Assembly (NCBI RefSeq): GCF_002994745.2
Contig: NC_037094.1
Location: 42,483,139-42,547,138 of the forward strand
Reading direction: 5' to 3'
Origin: Rosa chinensis
Taxonomy: Eukaryota > Streptophyta > Magnoliopsida > Rosales > Rosaceae
Length of the DNA stretch: 64,000 nt
Of this stretch, positions 46,901 through 56,510 are shown one piece after another (position 1 is the first letter of the stretch; every line of letters starts with the position of its first letter). Below the pieces are notes generated by a model. That model had not been told where the DNA came from, searched no databases, and worked only from the letters and a program-made list of their open reading frames with translations. A program made the translations under genes and the position numbers.

Positions 46901-47779
46901 GAAAGAGGTAAAAATTGATAACCTGGATTGTTAGACAATAACCACTACATCTCTTTTAGTAGCTCAGACAAGGGAACCAAATGATTAAAGGCAAAAATTG
47001 ATAACCTGGATTATTCAAAAGAAAAAAATGAGAACTTGATGTTGATAAAGGAATGTATTGGGTGAAGCTATATCGATAGGAATTCTATACCTTTGGCTTG
47101 AACATGACGTGCTCGTTCGAGACCCAGATCTATCCTCCAGCTATAAGAGGATTCAAAGAAGCAATTATCTGTTAAAACCAAGAGTACCCCATGAAAAATA
47201 AACAGTGTAATCCCCAACCATGAACCTATAAATCTGAGTACCCACCAATAATTAGGGAGATAATAGTACCTGAAAGTCTGCATCTTCTATAGTCCTGATT
47301 TTGGAGTTATTGACTCCTCAACCTTCTATCTGGGTTGATAGAACGAAATTAGGTCAGGAGAGCATAACACTGATAGAATATCAGGAAACCAATTTGTTTT
47401 TCTTCTGTTGCGAAGAGCAAAACAAGGTATTGAACATATAAAATAGAAATAGAGGGAATGAAATCGGTGGGTTTGAATTGAAGAGGGAATCTGAAATTTG
47501 GAAGAAAGAGGGAATCTGAAATTTAGGGAGGGAAAATGTGAAAAGAGGCAGACGCGGAAACTTTGTTGAACAGGTCGACTGAAAAATTGCTTTTTGGATT
47601 ACGTCTTTGTATTGAAAACTTTTTAAGGACACAGTTTTAAAATCCAGCTGTCCTTGAAAAAAAGTATTCTTCCGCTTAAAGTTTCATTTATAGTAAGAGT
47701 GTCCTAAATAACCTCTAAGGACACTTCATGAAATATGTGTCCTTGTTTGGTGTCCTTGTAGCCCATATTTCTAGTAGTG
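43912..47779. mobile_element. CACTA (En/Spm-type) transposon, non-autonomous
   Basis: The left end CACTACTACAAAAA and the right end ...TTTCTAGTAGTG are inverted CACTA termini. The 3-bp duplication gtt flanks it (43909-43911, 47780-47782). Both ends carry many copies of TGTCCT/AGGACA in both orientations (43935-44400 densely, 47625-47760), the subterminal array expected to bind transposase. The 3.2-kb interior has no recognisable TNP2-type transposase. Unit A shows the empty site near 12640 (gattggaactcc), which confirms the boundary. Confidence 0.9.
46690..46845 (-). other. Possible exon fragment inside the CACTA element
   Basis: On the minus strand an open stretch of about 50 codons reads SEIRIDRHYLKCEANDLLGE and then VKMVENIIDVFGLTCTPPV before a stop. 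Composition and length look like a real last exon rather than chance. A second short one (YSKEVIDVVRAVWAELVDA, stop) is at about 44688-44745. I do not recognise either; they may be remnants of the element's own gene or captured host sequence. Confidence 0.3.
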
Positions 47780-49839
47780 GTTGGAACTCTGATCTCAAGG
47801 AAAATAAGACCAGCCCCGCTGGTTAAACGAAAATCGAGCTAGCCCCGCTAGCTTAAGTAGTAAAGTGAGTAGGGGAAGGCGATAGCCATACGAGTGAGCC
47901 TCCCAGGCTCGGGTGATAGCCTCCCAGGCTAAAATACTCCCATAACTCCCGTAATATACCCTTACGCCACTAAGTGTAGCAATAGGATACCAGGCTACAG
48001 AATTACTGTCACAGAGACAGTAACCTGCGCCACAAAGGCGGAAGGGCTACGGTGATCCCATCACCACGCCACAAAGGCGGAAAATCAATGCTAGCAATGA
48101 TAAGTCACCCAAAGTATGGCAAAAGAAATCAGAAAACCAAGTAAATCCATAAGTACATAAAGCTTCCCCATCTCTCGTAAAGGAATTTCCAACGACGTGT
48201 CCCACACGCCAAGATAATCTCAAGTTCAAAATAAATAGGAGAAATAATATTACTCGTAAACCGGAACAAAATCAATTTCCAAAATCATCAACAAGGCATT
48301 CCCAATGCCAAAACCGAAGTCGATAACTAAATAAGCATTAACTTCATCGAAATCCCATTTCGAAAATCTTTCTAAAAAATCTCATTAATAAAATAAATGG
48401 GAGGGAAATAAGCATTCCAATGACGTGACCCCGCACGCCATAAAATCTTCAAATAATCATAAATCCAAATCCATTTTCGAAAATAACCATATGCTCGAAA
48501 AAGTAAATTGATAAATAAATAGAGCATAATCAAGAAATAAATGCATGCATCATTTACTTAAAAACAAAAGTCCACTCACAGTACTATTCCGACGATCACA
48601 TATACGAGTTCCTTCATCGAGCAATAGCTCGGTACGTCGTCCTTTAAACAGTCGAATCCGGCCGGTGAAGAAAAACCCAGAAAACTCCAAGAACCCTAGA
48701 AATTGCAAATCGTTAATTCGACCTCTACACTGTAAATTGAAATGAAAGACCTTAGGGGAAATGATCTATGTCAAAAACCGAACCTTCGACGCTAATTTGG
48801 TGGCCGGAGACGGCCAGAATCGCCGGAAATCGACTGAAATCCCGATCTGCTACAGTAACCTTCACAACTCCAAATCGAGCTCTTCCGGCCAAATCGCTGT
48901 AAAACACCACCACAGACGTGACAAGGGTGAAGAGGCGAGCCAGCTGATGCCCGGATTCCATCGTGGGGTGGCCGGAGGAGGAAGAAATCGGAGGAGAAAG
49001 AATCGGGCCGAAGAGGAAGAAAAGGTCGGGGGAGAGGAGAGAGAAAAGGCCGGTAGGTTTCCAAAAATTGAAACTTACCACAGTAAATTGGCTATTTATA
49101 GAAACTTACTACATGAACAGTAACTTTAGTATTTCGCTTATAACTTTCGCATACGGACTCCGATTTTTACGTATCACATATCCACGCGCTCGGTTTAACA
49201 TCCTCTACAACTTCCATGAAGAACATTTTCTCAAATTCTGACCCGAACAAAAAGTCAACAATTTAGGGCCACTAAAAGTATCGAAACGACGGTAAAAGTG
49301 AAAGTTATTGTCGTTTACCGTCCAAATGACTAGTAAACAGGTAAATTAAAATACGGGACGTTACACTATGAGAATTTTTTTGGCGAATGTACTCATGGAC
49401 TCGCCGTCGACGGAATATCCAGCCTACGTGGATTCTAATTCAAACTGCTGCGCTGAGTCGGAAAAGGATAAAACTGATGGATCGCCACTCAACAATAAAA
49501 GGAGAAGGTACTGTTAATTTATTATTCATATTCATAGATTCCTAAATGGATTATTGAAACCAAGGAAATGCTTGAATATGCGAGTACTTGATATTTTTAG
49601 TTTTATTAGTGTGGCTGTGCAAGTTATTCAAAATGGTTTGATGATTTGCCTTGGTGATTCACGGAGGAATTGACTTTTTTTTGTGAAGACGGTGGAGGAT
49701 AAGCCATATAGGCGGCAGATTTGAGCATTTGACATTGTAAATTGATAGTTATTTTGATGAAAACATGTAATTTCTCCATGCTATTAATGTATACAACCAT
49801 TTAACATTGTAAATATATAGTTATTTTCATGCTTCGAAG

Positions 49840-50680
49840 TAGCTTTTTGTATTGGTTGGTAATAGTTTTCTTAGTTGTTTGCAGTAGCTTTGTTAGTTTC
49901 TGATAATAGATTTCTTGATCTCTGAGAGTATCTTTTCAAGCTAATGTCAATAGCTTTTGTTTTCAAATCGGTAGCTCTCTGTAACTATTATAGTGGTTTT
50001 CCATCATAGCGATCGTAGCTTTCTGTACCTATGTTAGTATCTTTTCAAGCTGATGTCAGTAGCCTTTCTATTTTCATTTTGATTGATTTTAAGTATTTTT
50101 ATGTCAATAGTTTATCAAATTGGAAAATTAGGATTTTGTATGAAATTCAGTTTTCTTTATGTTGTGATTTCGTATCTCTAGCATTTCTTGTTTGAGATTT
50201 GTGTTACACTATCAACATAGACAATCAATTGGTTTTGTTGCAATTAGTATATATGTCCGTAGCTTTTTATTACCGGTCTAGTACTTTTTTACATGTGTTA
50301 TATTAGCTTTCTGTTTCTATGTGAGTAGTTTTTCATTACTGGTCGAGTAGTTTTTTACGTGTTATAGTAGCTTTCTGTTTCTATGTCAGTAGCTTTTAGA
50401 TTTCCGGCGACAGTAACTTTTGTGAACTAGTTGGAAATCTCACCAGCGTAGCTTTTGTCTGTGACAGTAGCTTTTGTTGTTGGTGATAGTAGTTTTTGTG
50501 ACCTCGTCGGAAATCTCACCAGCGTAGCTTTTGTTGCTGGTGATAGTAGCTTTTATTGCTAGTGATAGTAGCTTTTGTGACCTCGCCGGAGGTTGCCGGA
50601 AATCTCATCAGAGTAGCTTTTGTTGCTGGTCACAGTAGCTTTTGGTGTTAGTGATAGTAGCTTTTGTAGTCGCCGGAGTT
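49840..50680 (+). repeat. Dispersed 'gtagctttt' repeat cluster
   Basis: GTAGCTTTT or close variants occur well over twenty times in 840 bp at irregular spacing, often as 'gatagtagcttttgt' and joined to 'gccggagttggccggaga'-type repeats near 50580-50740. It lies in the Pack-MULE interior and is not coding in any long frame. Confidence 0.8.
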
Positions 50681-50930
50681 TGCCAGAGACTCGCCAGAGG
50701 TCGGCCGGAGACCCGCCGGAGTTGGCCGGAGACCTCGCCGGAAAGGAGAGAGAGAATGGTTGTTGAATTTTTACTCTAGTGGCATTCATATAAATATGTT
50801 AGTTTTTATATCTAAAATATAACACCATTTTTAATCTAGTGGCCTTATGAGGGAAAAAAAATTAGTTTGTGGCCTTATGACTAAATAAACATTCAAATAT
50901 GCACTTATATGTAATTAACTCTATTATCTA

Positions 50931-51434
50931 CATTAAGTAAATAACAAAAATAGGAAATATATGAATTATCTACCTAGACACCTAATCAGCTTTGGTATGT
51001 CACTCATATGGTTAGGAATCCATTTTGATAAAGATAAATATCTAATTAGTTGATATGATAAATTATAGCATCTGTCAAATAACTCATTGGCTAGAATCAA
51101 GGATTTTTTTTATGGGAAGACCTATCTAGCTTGTATATATAGGTGTTTGAAGTCCCTATTCACTGTGTGACAAAACATTCAGTCCTGCCCCATAGAGAGG
51201 AGTTAAACACATAGTTGAGTAGAAGATTTCTTGCGTGTGGCTGCTTGAAGTTTTGGAGCTCGGATTATTTGTGTTGAATAGCTATGTTGCTGCTACTGCT
51301 TTTGAAGGAATGGCTGTTGTGCATGAAGCAGGTGATGCATCTCCTCTTGTTGTATTCTAGCTCATATTATATTGATCATTTGGTTGTGTTTATGCATTTT
51401 GTGAAACGATCTTGGTTTGCTCATTAAGTTAACA
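50931..51434 (+). repeat. 3' LTR of the plus-strand Copia, remainder
   Basis: It continues the LTR after the MULE and matches 36586-37107 with about a dozen substitutions and one deletion, ending TTAACA. The duplication tccaa follows. Confidence 0.9.
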
Positions 51435-51805
51435 TCCAAAGCTATAAACATCACATTTCTCAGTTACCTTCATCGTGAAAGCGAGCTCTGCGAAAAGAAA
51501 AGAAACGAACATAAACCAATTGATAACTATACTTGAATGAAAATTTAGAAAACACATCTAGTTAGTTTACCTGGGACTACATATCCATATGTTCCTGCAG
51601 GGGTTGTCCAATTTGATGAGCCTGGATTTAAAAGCTTGGTAGTGCCAAAGTCTGCAACACAGGGCTCATAATCATCATTCAGCAAAATGTTGTTGCTTGA
51701 TATGTCTCGATGCACAATCGGTAACACACAATCATGATGCATATAAGATAAAGTATGAGCCACACCTTGAACTATATTCACCCTTTTACTCTAGTTCAGT
51801 TTGGA
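51435..51805 (-). pseudogene. Receptor kinase pseudogene: start of exon 2, intron, and kinase middle
   Basis: 51435-51487 encodes [18 protein letters not shown] (exon 2 start), 51488-51570 is an 83-bp GT...AG intron, and 51571-51800 encodes SKRVNIVQGVAHTLSYMHH, HRDISSNNILL, DFGTTK and GTYGYVVP. The intron sits at the same phase as in the intact gene. A stop replaces the Trp before SKRV, and the APE motif alanine is Val. The left edge is the Copia insertion; the right edge near 51805 is the junction with foreign DNA. Confidence 0.9.
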
Positions 51806-52788
51806 TAATAGCTATTGTTCATGTATTTGCTTTTGGTATGAAGTTAACAAACTTATATCCAAAAGTATCATGTATATGTTACATATTGATTCCATACTTA
51901 CACAAGTGACAGCTGGTACAAACAATGACAACGTAATTGGACCAAGAACGATCTCCTCCCTGCCCGGAGTGGAGTGGTTTATTCTCAAGTATTCTTATTT
52001 GAAGCAACTTACAAACAATGTTCAACTATAATCCTTAATGGTTAATTTATATGAAAGATTATAATTAATCTTTCAAACAGATTTGGAAGGAGATGACTAA
52101 AACTTATTTGTTTTGTGATGATGATGATAAGAAATTATCAAAAGACTTGGATGGGCTTGTAGGCGTTTAATCTAATGAGTCTGGGCCTTTCTAATGGGCT
52201 GAAGTATTTTGGGCCCAAACTTAGGTCTATAAAAGCAGGGGAAATTTTGGAAGAGAGAAGAGCTCATTTCTGATTTTCCCGCCGGAAAAAACCCTAAAAC
52301 TTTTCGCAGTTGTACGGAAATCGTCAAGGGCTTTGGATCAGAGGAGATGAATCAATTTTGGGTAATCCCACATTCTAATATACGCGATTACTTTAGTTTT
52401 TTTTTAAGGGTTTTTAGGTTTTTATTTTCATGAATTTTGAATTTCATTGAAGTAGAATGTAATTAGGGTTGCTTGCAGTGTTGCACATAATCCCCTTTTA
52501 TATGAAAAGTTTTCAATTCTTATTTTGTTTTGTGCTCTCTGATATTGGATTTTGGTTCAACTACTAGCTAGACTGATAGTTTCTATTTATTGCAATTTTT
52601 GTTACTGTTTAAGAGTTGCTCAAACATAGACTGATAAAATGTCAAATGTATATACAGATTAGAAGCATATGGAGATTAAATGGTTGTAGGCGGTAGGCTT
52701 AATGGTATATTTAGTATTTACATTAGTTTTGTTTGCGTGTCATCAATACTTGTAGGTGTAATTTGCTCTTACAAAAACAAAGGAACGA
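51806..52788 (+). other. Foreign insert in the kinase pseudogene carrying a promoter-like region
   Basis: This 0.95-kb block replaces about 130 bp of kinase coding sequence. On the plus strand it has three TGGGCC/T site-II-type elements (52160-52215), a TATA box (tctataaaag, about 52230), a telo-box-like aaaccctaaa (52290) and an ATG at 52347 followed after five codons by a possible donor (tttgg|gtaatc). Site II plus telo-box promoters are typical of genes for ribosomal and mitochondrial proteins. The coding part is too short to identify. I infer a copied promoter and first exon of another gene. Confidence 0.5.
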
Positions 52789-55260
52789 CAATACTTGTAG
52801 GTGTTTCGGTGTCGTATCTCCAGTAGTGCCCTTATTTCATTGAAAAACTCCTTTTGAGATGCCTCCTCACTATCATGTACTGGATAGAGTTTCTTCACAG
52901 TGACTATGCTGCCAGATGGTAGCTTTGCCTTGTAGACAGTTCCATATCCACCTTTCCCAATGCAATATGCAGTGTCAAAACTGTTGGTTGCCTCCATGAT
53001 TTCGCCATACATTTTTCTTATATCAAAATTTGCTATTACAAAGACTTCATTCTGCACGTAGCTCTCTTCGGTGTGTTGGTATTGCATTCTTCTTCTTCTT
53101 CTTCTTCTTCTTATGAGGGCAATTCCAAGTAAAGCAAGTAAAATTACTCCCAAAACAGGGAACACGATTAAAAACACTAGTTTTCTGTCCTTGTTTGAGG
53201 TACTTTTATTTCCTGCAGAAGGATTGCAGGGTTGCAGTCCTACAACATTGCCTCACAATCCATTATTCCCTTCCAAGGAAGCATTTTGAAATGCTTTGCT
53301 GTCAGGGATGGCGCCCTGCAACTGATTGTAGGACATGTCAATGTGCAACAAGCCAGGCATTTCACCAAAAGATGTTGGAATGACACCGGAAAGATTATTG
53401 TGGGATAGATTCAGATCCTCCAAGCTCTGCAGCTAGCTCATTTGTGATGGTATGTTACCCTCAAGTGAGTTACTACTTAAATCTAGCGGGGACAGTTGAA
53501 ATAAGTTCCCCAACTGTAATGGAATTTCCTGACTGAACTTATTGTTGCTCAGATTCAAGTAGATTAGTTTCGACATGTCACCTATAAAGCTTGGAATTGA
53601 CTCGTTAATTTTGTTGGTGGACAGGTCTATATATTCAAGGTCAGTCAGAGATGCAAATGTGGAGGGTATAGGACCAGAAAGTTGATTATCACCCAACTTC
53701 AGATTCACCAAACTTAGCCTCCCATGATCTTCTGGAATCACACCAACTAAATGATTGGAAGAGAGATCAAGTGCTTGAATTTGAGTTGCATTGCCAAGCT
53801 CTGGTGGTATGCTACCAGTAAGGTTATTACCCGCAATTAGGAGGCTCGTTAACTTTGGGCATTGTCCCCAGTTTTGTGAAATTTCACCATACAACTTATT
53901 GCTGCTTAGATTTATAAAATCAAGATTTGGATACACACCAAAGTCTTGAGATACATTGCCAGTCAATTGGTTCCCTTCAAGACATACTCTGATTAAGCTC
54001 TTGCAAGTTTTCAAGCTCTCGGGGATTGGACCTATCAAATCATTGTTGAATGCTGTGAAGTTTTGAAGCAATCCACCTCGGCAAATGTTTTGGGGCAAAT
54101 AACCAGAAAATCGGTTGGTATCAAATTGCACAATTGTCATCTTTGTGAGATTTCCTATCTCTTGGGGGATGGTGCCGGAAAGTTGGTTATCACGGAGGTA
54201 CAAGCTTACTAAGTTGTCCAAGTCACCCAATGAAGCTGGAACCGAACCATTTAGTTGATTCTCGCTCAACTGGAGATCCACCATAGATTTCAAGTTCCCT
54301 ATCTCCTTAGGAATACTGCCAGAAAGTTTGTTTGAATAGAGATAAAGAAGGGTAAGGTTTGGCCGATCACCTATGGATGCCGGGATTGAAACAGAAAGAT
54401 TGTTTGATTGAATTCTCAGTTGCACAAGAGACTTCATCTTTCCTATTTCTGTAGGGATAGAACCAGAAAGGTTGTTGTAGGTTAAGTACAACACAGTTAG
54501 ATTTTCCAAGTTTCCAAAACTTGGAGGGATAGGACCTGATGGTTGCCATCCAAGTACAATTCAACCAATTTTGATAGGTTTCCGATTTCAGGAGGAATGA
54601 CACCAGAAAGCTGACTTCCAAAGAGATACAAATTTGTCATGTTGGTAAAATTACCCAGGAAGGCTGGAACAGACCCTTCTAGATTGTTGGTGGTCAGAGC
54701 AAGCTCATAAAGAGATTTGAGCTGGCTCATTTCTTGAGGAATCGAACCATTTAACTGGTTTATGTTTAGGTGGAGGACTTGAAGTTTTGTTAGGAGACCA
54801 ATTTCTGGTGGGATGATCCCAGTCAACTGATTAGAAGATACATCAAGGTAGATGAGTTTGGAGAGAGGGAACTAATCTGAGGTGGGATGGTGTCGAAAAG
54901 TTCATTGACACTAAGGTCAACATATTCAAGATCAGGGAAGGACTAGAATGAGAGTTCATGTAGCGTACCTTTTATACCAGAGTCGGTAAGGTTTATCTGG
55001 TTGACACTTCCGGCAGCATTGCATGAAATACCGGCCCAAACATTGCATGCACTTGATGAATTTGTGGAGTTACCGGGGAGGGAAGTCCACAAGGTGAGAT
55101 TTTTATTCCCGATTTGATTCAGAAAGCTGGCTTTCCATTTGAGAAGTGCCTCTGCTTGTGTAGAATCAGCAGAAGCAAGTTTTGGTGATGAAACCAACTG
55201 AAGAAACAAGATAATGCAAGCTAGAGAGCAGACATAATCCAAGTAAGTAGAAGGTTTCAT
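52789..55260 (-). pseudogene. MIK2-like LRR receptor kinase pseudogene, exon 1
   Basis: The first in-frame ATG is at 55260 (MKPSTYLDY...). It encodes a signal peptide, the N-terminal LRR cap ([13 protein letters not shown] ... [10 protein letters not shown]), about 20 LRRs, a transmembrane helix (LVFLIVFPVLGVILLALLGI) with an Arg run, and the kinase N-lobe (GKGGYGTVYK, VTVKK) up to RHRN near 52790. Breaks: stop at 54943, frameshifts near 54867 and 54540, stop at 53433, stop near 53258, then the junction with the insert. It has fewer LRRs than the intact gene because it lacks most of the 144-bp expansion. Confidence 0.92.
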
Positions 55261-55500
55261 GGCTTTTTGACTCAAAAGTTTATACACAAAAGTTTTGAGT
55301 CTGCATAAAGGATTATGATCAAGGGTTTCGTGTATAATGCCTTTCTAATTCATCAGAGTTCAGAGCTGAAACGTCTCTGCCTCTAATTAATGTTTATTGA
55401 CATTATAATTAATTGGAATCTTTAGTCAAAGTCTTTGCCTATGTCTGATGACTTTTGAATGTAAACAATTATATCCTTTTCTCATAATTATATCAAGGCT
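55261..55500. other. 5' flank of the kinase pseudogene
   Basis: Only weak local similarity to the flank of the intact gene is visible (gtcaaagtctttgcc at 55425 against 9136). No other feature is seen. Confidence 0.5.
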
Positions 55501-55718
55501 TGTTGAAGGAAAATCGACTTAGTGTGCCATATCAAATTAGGAATAGTTTCATGGTTGTAATAGGAGAGAAGGTTCTAGAATTCCTAGTCATACTCGGATT
55601 AGTTTTCCTTGTAATATTAGAACATGTTTGTAATCCCTATATATAGGGCTCCTATTCTCAATAATCATACACACAATTCTCTCATCAAATTCTCTCAAAT
55701 ATCATATTCTTAAACACG
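55501..55718 (+). repeat. 5' LTR
   Basis: It is about 218 bp, with a TATA-like motif 'ctatatatagggctcc' near 55640 and a transcript start expected about 30 bp later. Confidence 0.9.
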
Positions 55719-56510
55719 TTATCAGCACGAGCCCTAACCCTAGCCCTAAAAATCAAAACCTAAAAACCGAAAAGAATTCCCATGGATACCTCGCTGTTAG
55801 CCTCGCCAATGCAAGCTCCTAGCCCACGCTAGCCTCGCTCGCTGTCGCCCACCTGCGCGCCCGTGCATAAGCTGCCCGTACAGCCCAGCGTGCTCCCCCG
55901 CCTAGCTCACTAGCCTCGCTAGCATCTGCGCCCAGCTGCCCCGTGCGCGCCCCTGCGCCTGCTGTAGCCTTGCTCCGCACGCTGCCACAGAAACTCCCGC
56001 ACGCCCGTGCGCCTGCTGCAGCATACCCTCAGTCCTGCAGCGTCCCACAACGCACCTACAGCTCTACGTCTCTGCAGCCCTGCAACGCATCACCGCAGCC
56101 CTGTTTCCAAACACGCCTGCATCAACACGCGCGTGTTCTCAAGTCCCAAATCAACAAGTAAGTATTTAAAAGTTCCTGTTTTCAACAATTTAAATACTTA
56201 TTCTTTTCTCAGGGACTTGAAAACCTCCCTTCTTCTACATCCCACCTTTCTTATAACGTGGGTTTGATTCTTTGAAAAGCGGAATTGTGGGGATTCACGC
56301 AATTAACGAACTAAGAGCGTTCGTAAGACTTTGGACTAAGAGCGTCCGTAAGCATCGATTTATGACCATATAAACATCATTGTTTCAGTCTAATCCAATC
56401 ATTCTTGGAAATCGATTTCTTGGTAGCATAGCTCGGAAATCTTATTATTATTTAGTTGTCGTGGAAGTTTTTAACTCCGAAACTAATATATTTCTTCTTC
56501 TTATTTCAGG
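55719..56510 (+). other. Copia 5' leader, unusually C-rich
   Basis: It starts with the primer binding site. 55790-56110 is very C-rich, with repeated 'gcctcgct', 'tgcgcgcccgtgc' and 'ctgcagc' phrases, unlike the AT-rich remainder of the element. It ends with a polypyrimidine tract and 'tttcag' directly before the gag ATG at 56511. Confidence 0.75.

Larger units (their letters stand above)
43321..49365 (-). mobile_element. Long solo-LTR-like unit D inside the Pack-MULE
   Basis: Ends TGACAGGACCCGCCCCGG and ...CGGGACGTTACA, with the duplication ctatg at 43316-43320 and 49366-49370. It is 6045 bp, of which 3868 bp is the nested CACTA element, leaving about 2.2 kb. It is the closest relative of unit A (11962-14335) throughout, including 'agccccgct', 'cacaaaggcgg', 'gacgtgacccc.cacgcca' and the GA-rich region near the promoter. 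The TATA box on the minus strand (complement 49093-49100) leaves a U3 of only about 270 bp. Confidence 0.84.
43185..49512 (+). pseudogene. Captured bZIP60-like transcription factor fragment (split by a nested element)
   Basis: 43185-43320 encodes SISETGSIDTWIGEVEGMLM and KDDD. After removal of the nested unit, 49371-49512 continues, in a frame one base off at a T-run (49375-49381), with FLANVLMDSPS ... KDKTDGSPLNNKRRR and then a likely splice donor (aag|gtactg). The pattern of a WIGE..LMKDDD block, then FLA.VL.DSP, then KRRR at the start of a basic region is that of plant bZIP60-type factors, which act in the endoplasmic reticulum stress response. Only the N-terminal exon part is present; the basic region and zipper are absent. 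Recognition is from memory of the family. Confidence 0.6.
43054..50921. mobile_element. Pack-MULE inside the Copia 3' LTR
   Basis: The 9-bp duplication tattatcta flanks it (43045-43053, 50922-50930). Termini are inversely related: the 5' end has AAAATTACATGCAAGTG, and the complement of the 3' end has TTAATTACATATAAGTG; phrases 'ggccacctaaatttt' and 'ggccacaaactaatttt' are also shared. Without its nested unit it is about 1.8 kb. It contains a bZIP60-like gene fragment and a long stretch of 'gtagctttt' repeats, and no transposase, so it qualifies as a Pack-MULE. Confidence 0.82.
36552..51434 (+). mobile_element. Ty1/Copia LTR retrotransposon disrupting the kinase pseudogene
   Basis: 5' LTR 36552-37107 and 3' LTR 43022-51434 (itself split by a nested MULE) begin TGTAAAATATTATTTGGAC and end TTAACA. 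The TSD tccaa is at 36547-36551 and 51435-51439. The element proper is about 7 kb: LTR, Met-type primer binding site, 1.2-kb leader, gag, protease, integrase, reverse transcriptase, RNase H, purine tract (aagggggaga), LTR. Pol keeps one frame from 39358 to 42423, broken only by stop codons. It landed in exon 2 of the kinase pseudogene, between subdomains VIb-IX and the C-lobe. Confidence 0.93.

Noticed and set aside
43321..49365. Treating units A and D as DNA transposons
   Set aside because: The two ends of each are not good inverted repeats, they are TG...CA, and duplications are 5 bp; LTR origin is simpler, although the chimera at 18079 keeps the question open.
53071..53289. Leu-run plus-strand ORF
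   Set aside because: It is the antisense of an Arg run following the transmembrane segment of the kinase pseudogene.
55943..56161. Pro/Ala-rich ORFs in the C-rich leader
   Set aside because: They are upstream of gag in an untranslated leader, repetitive, and without a family match.
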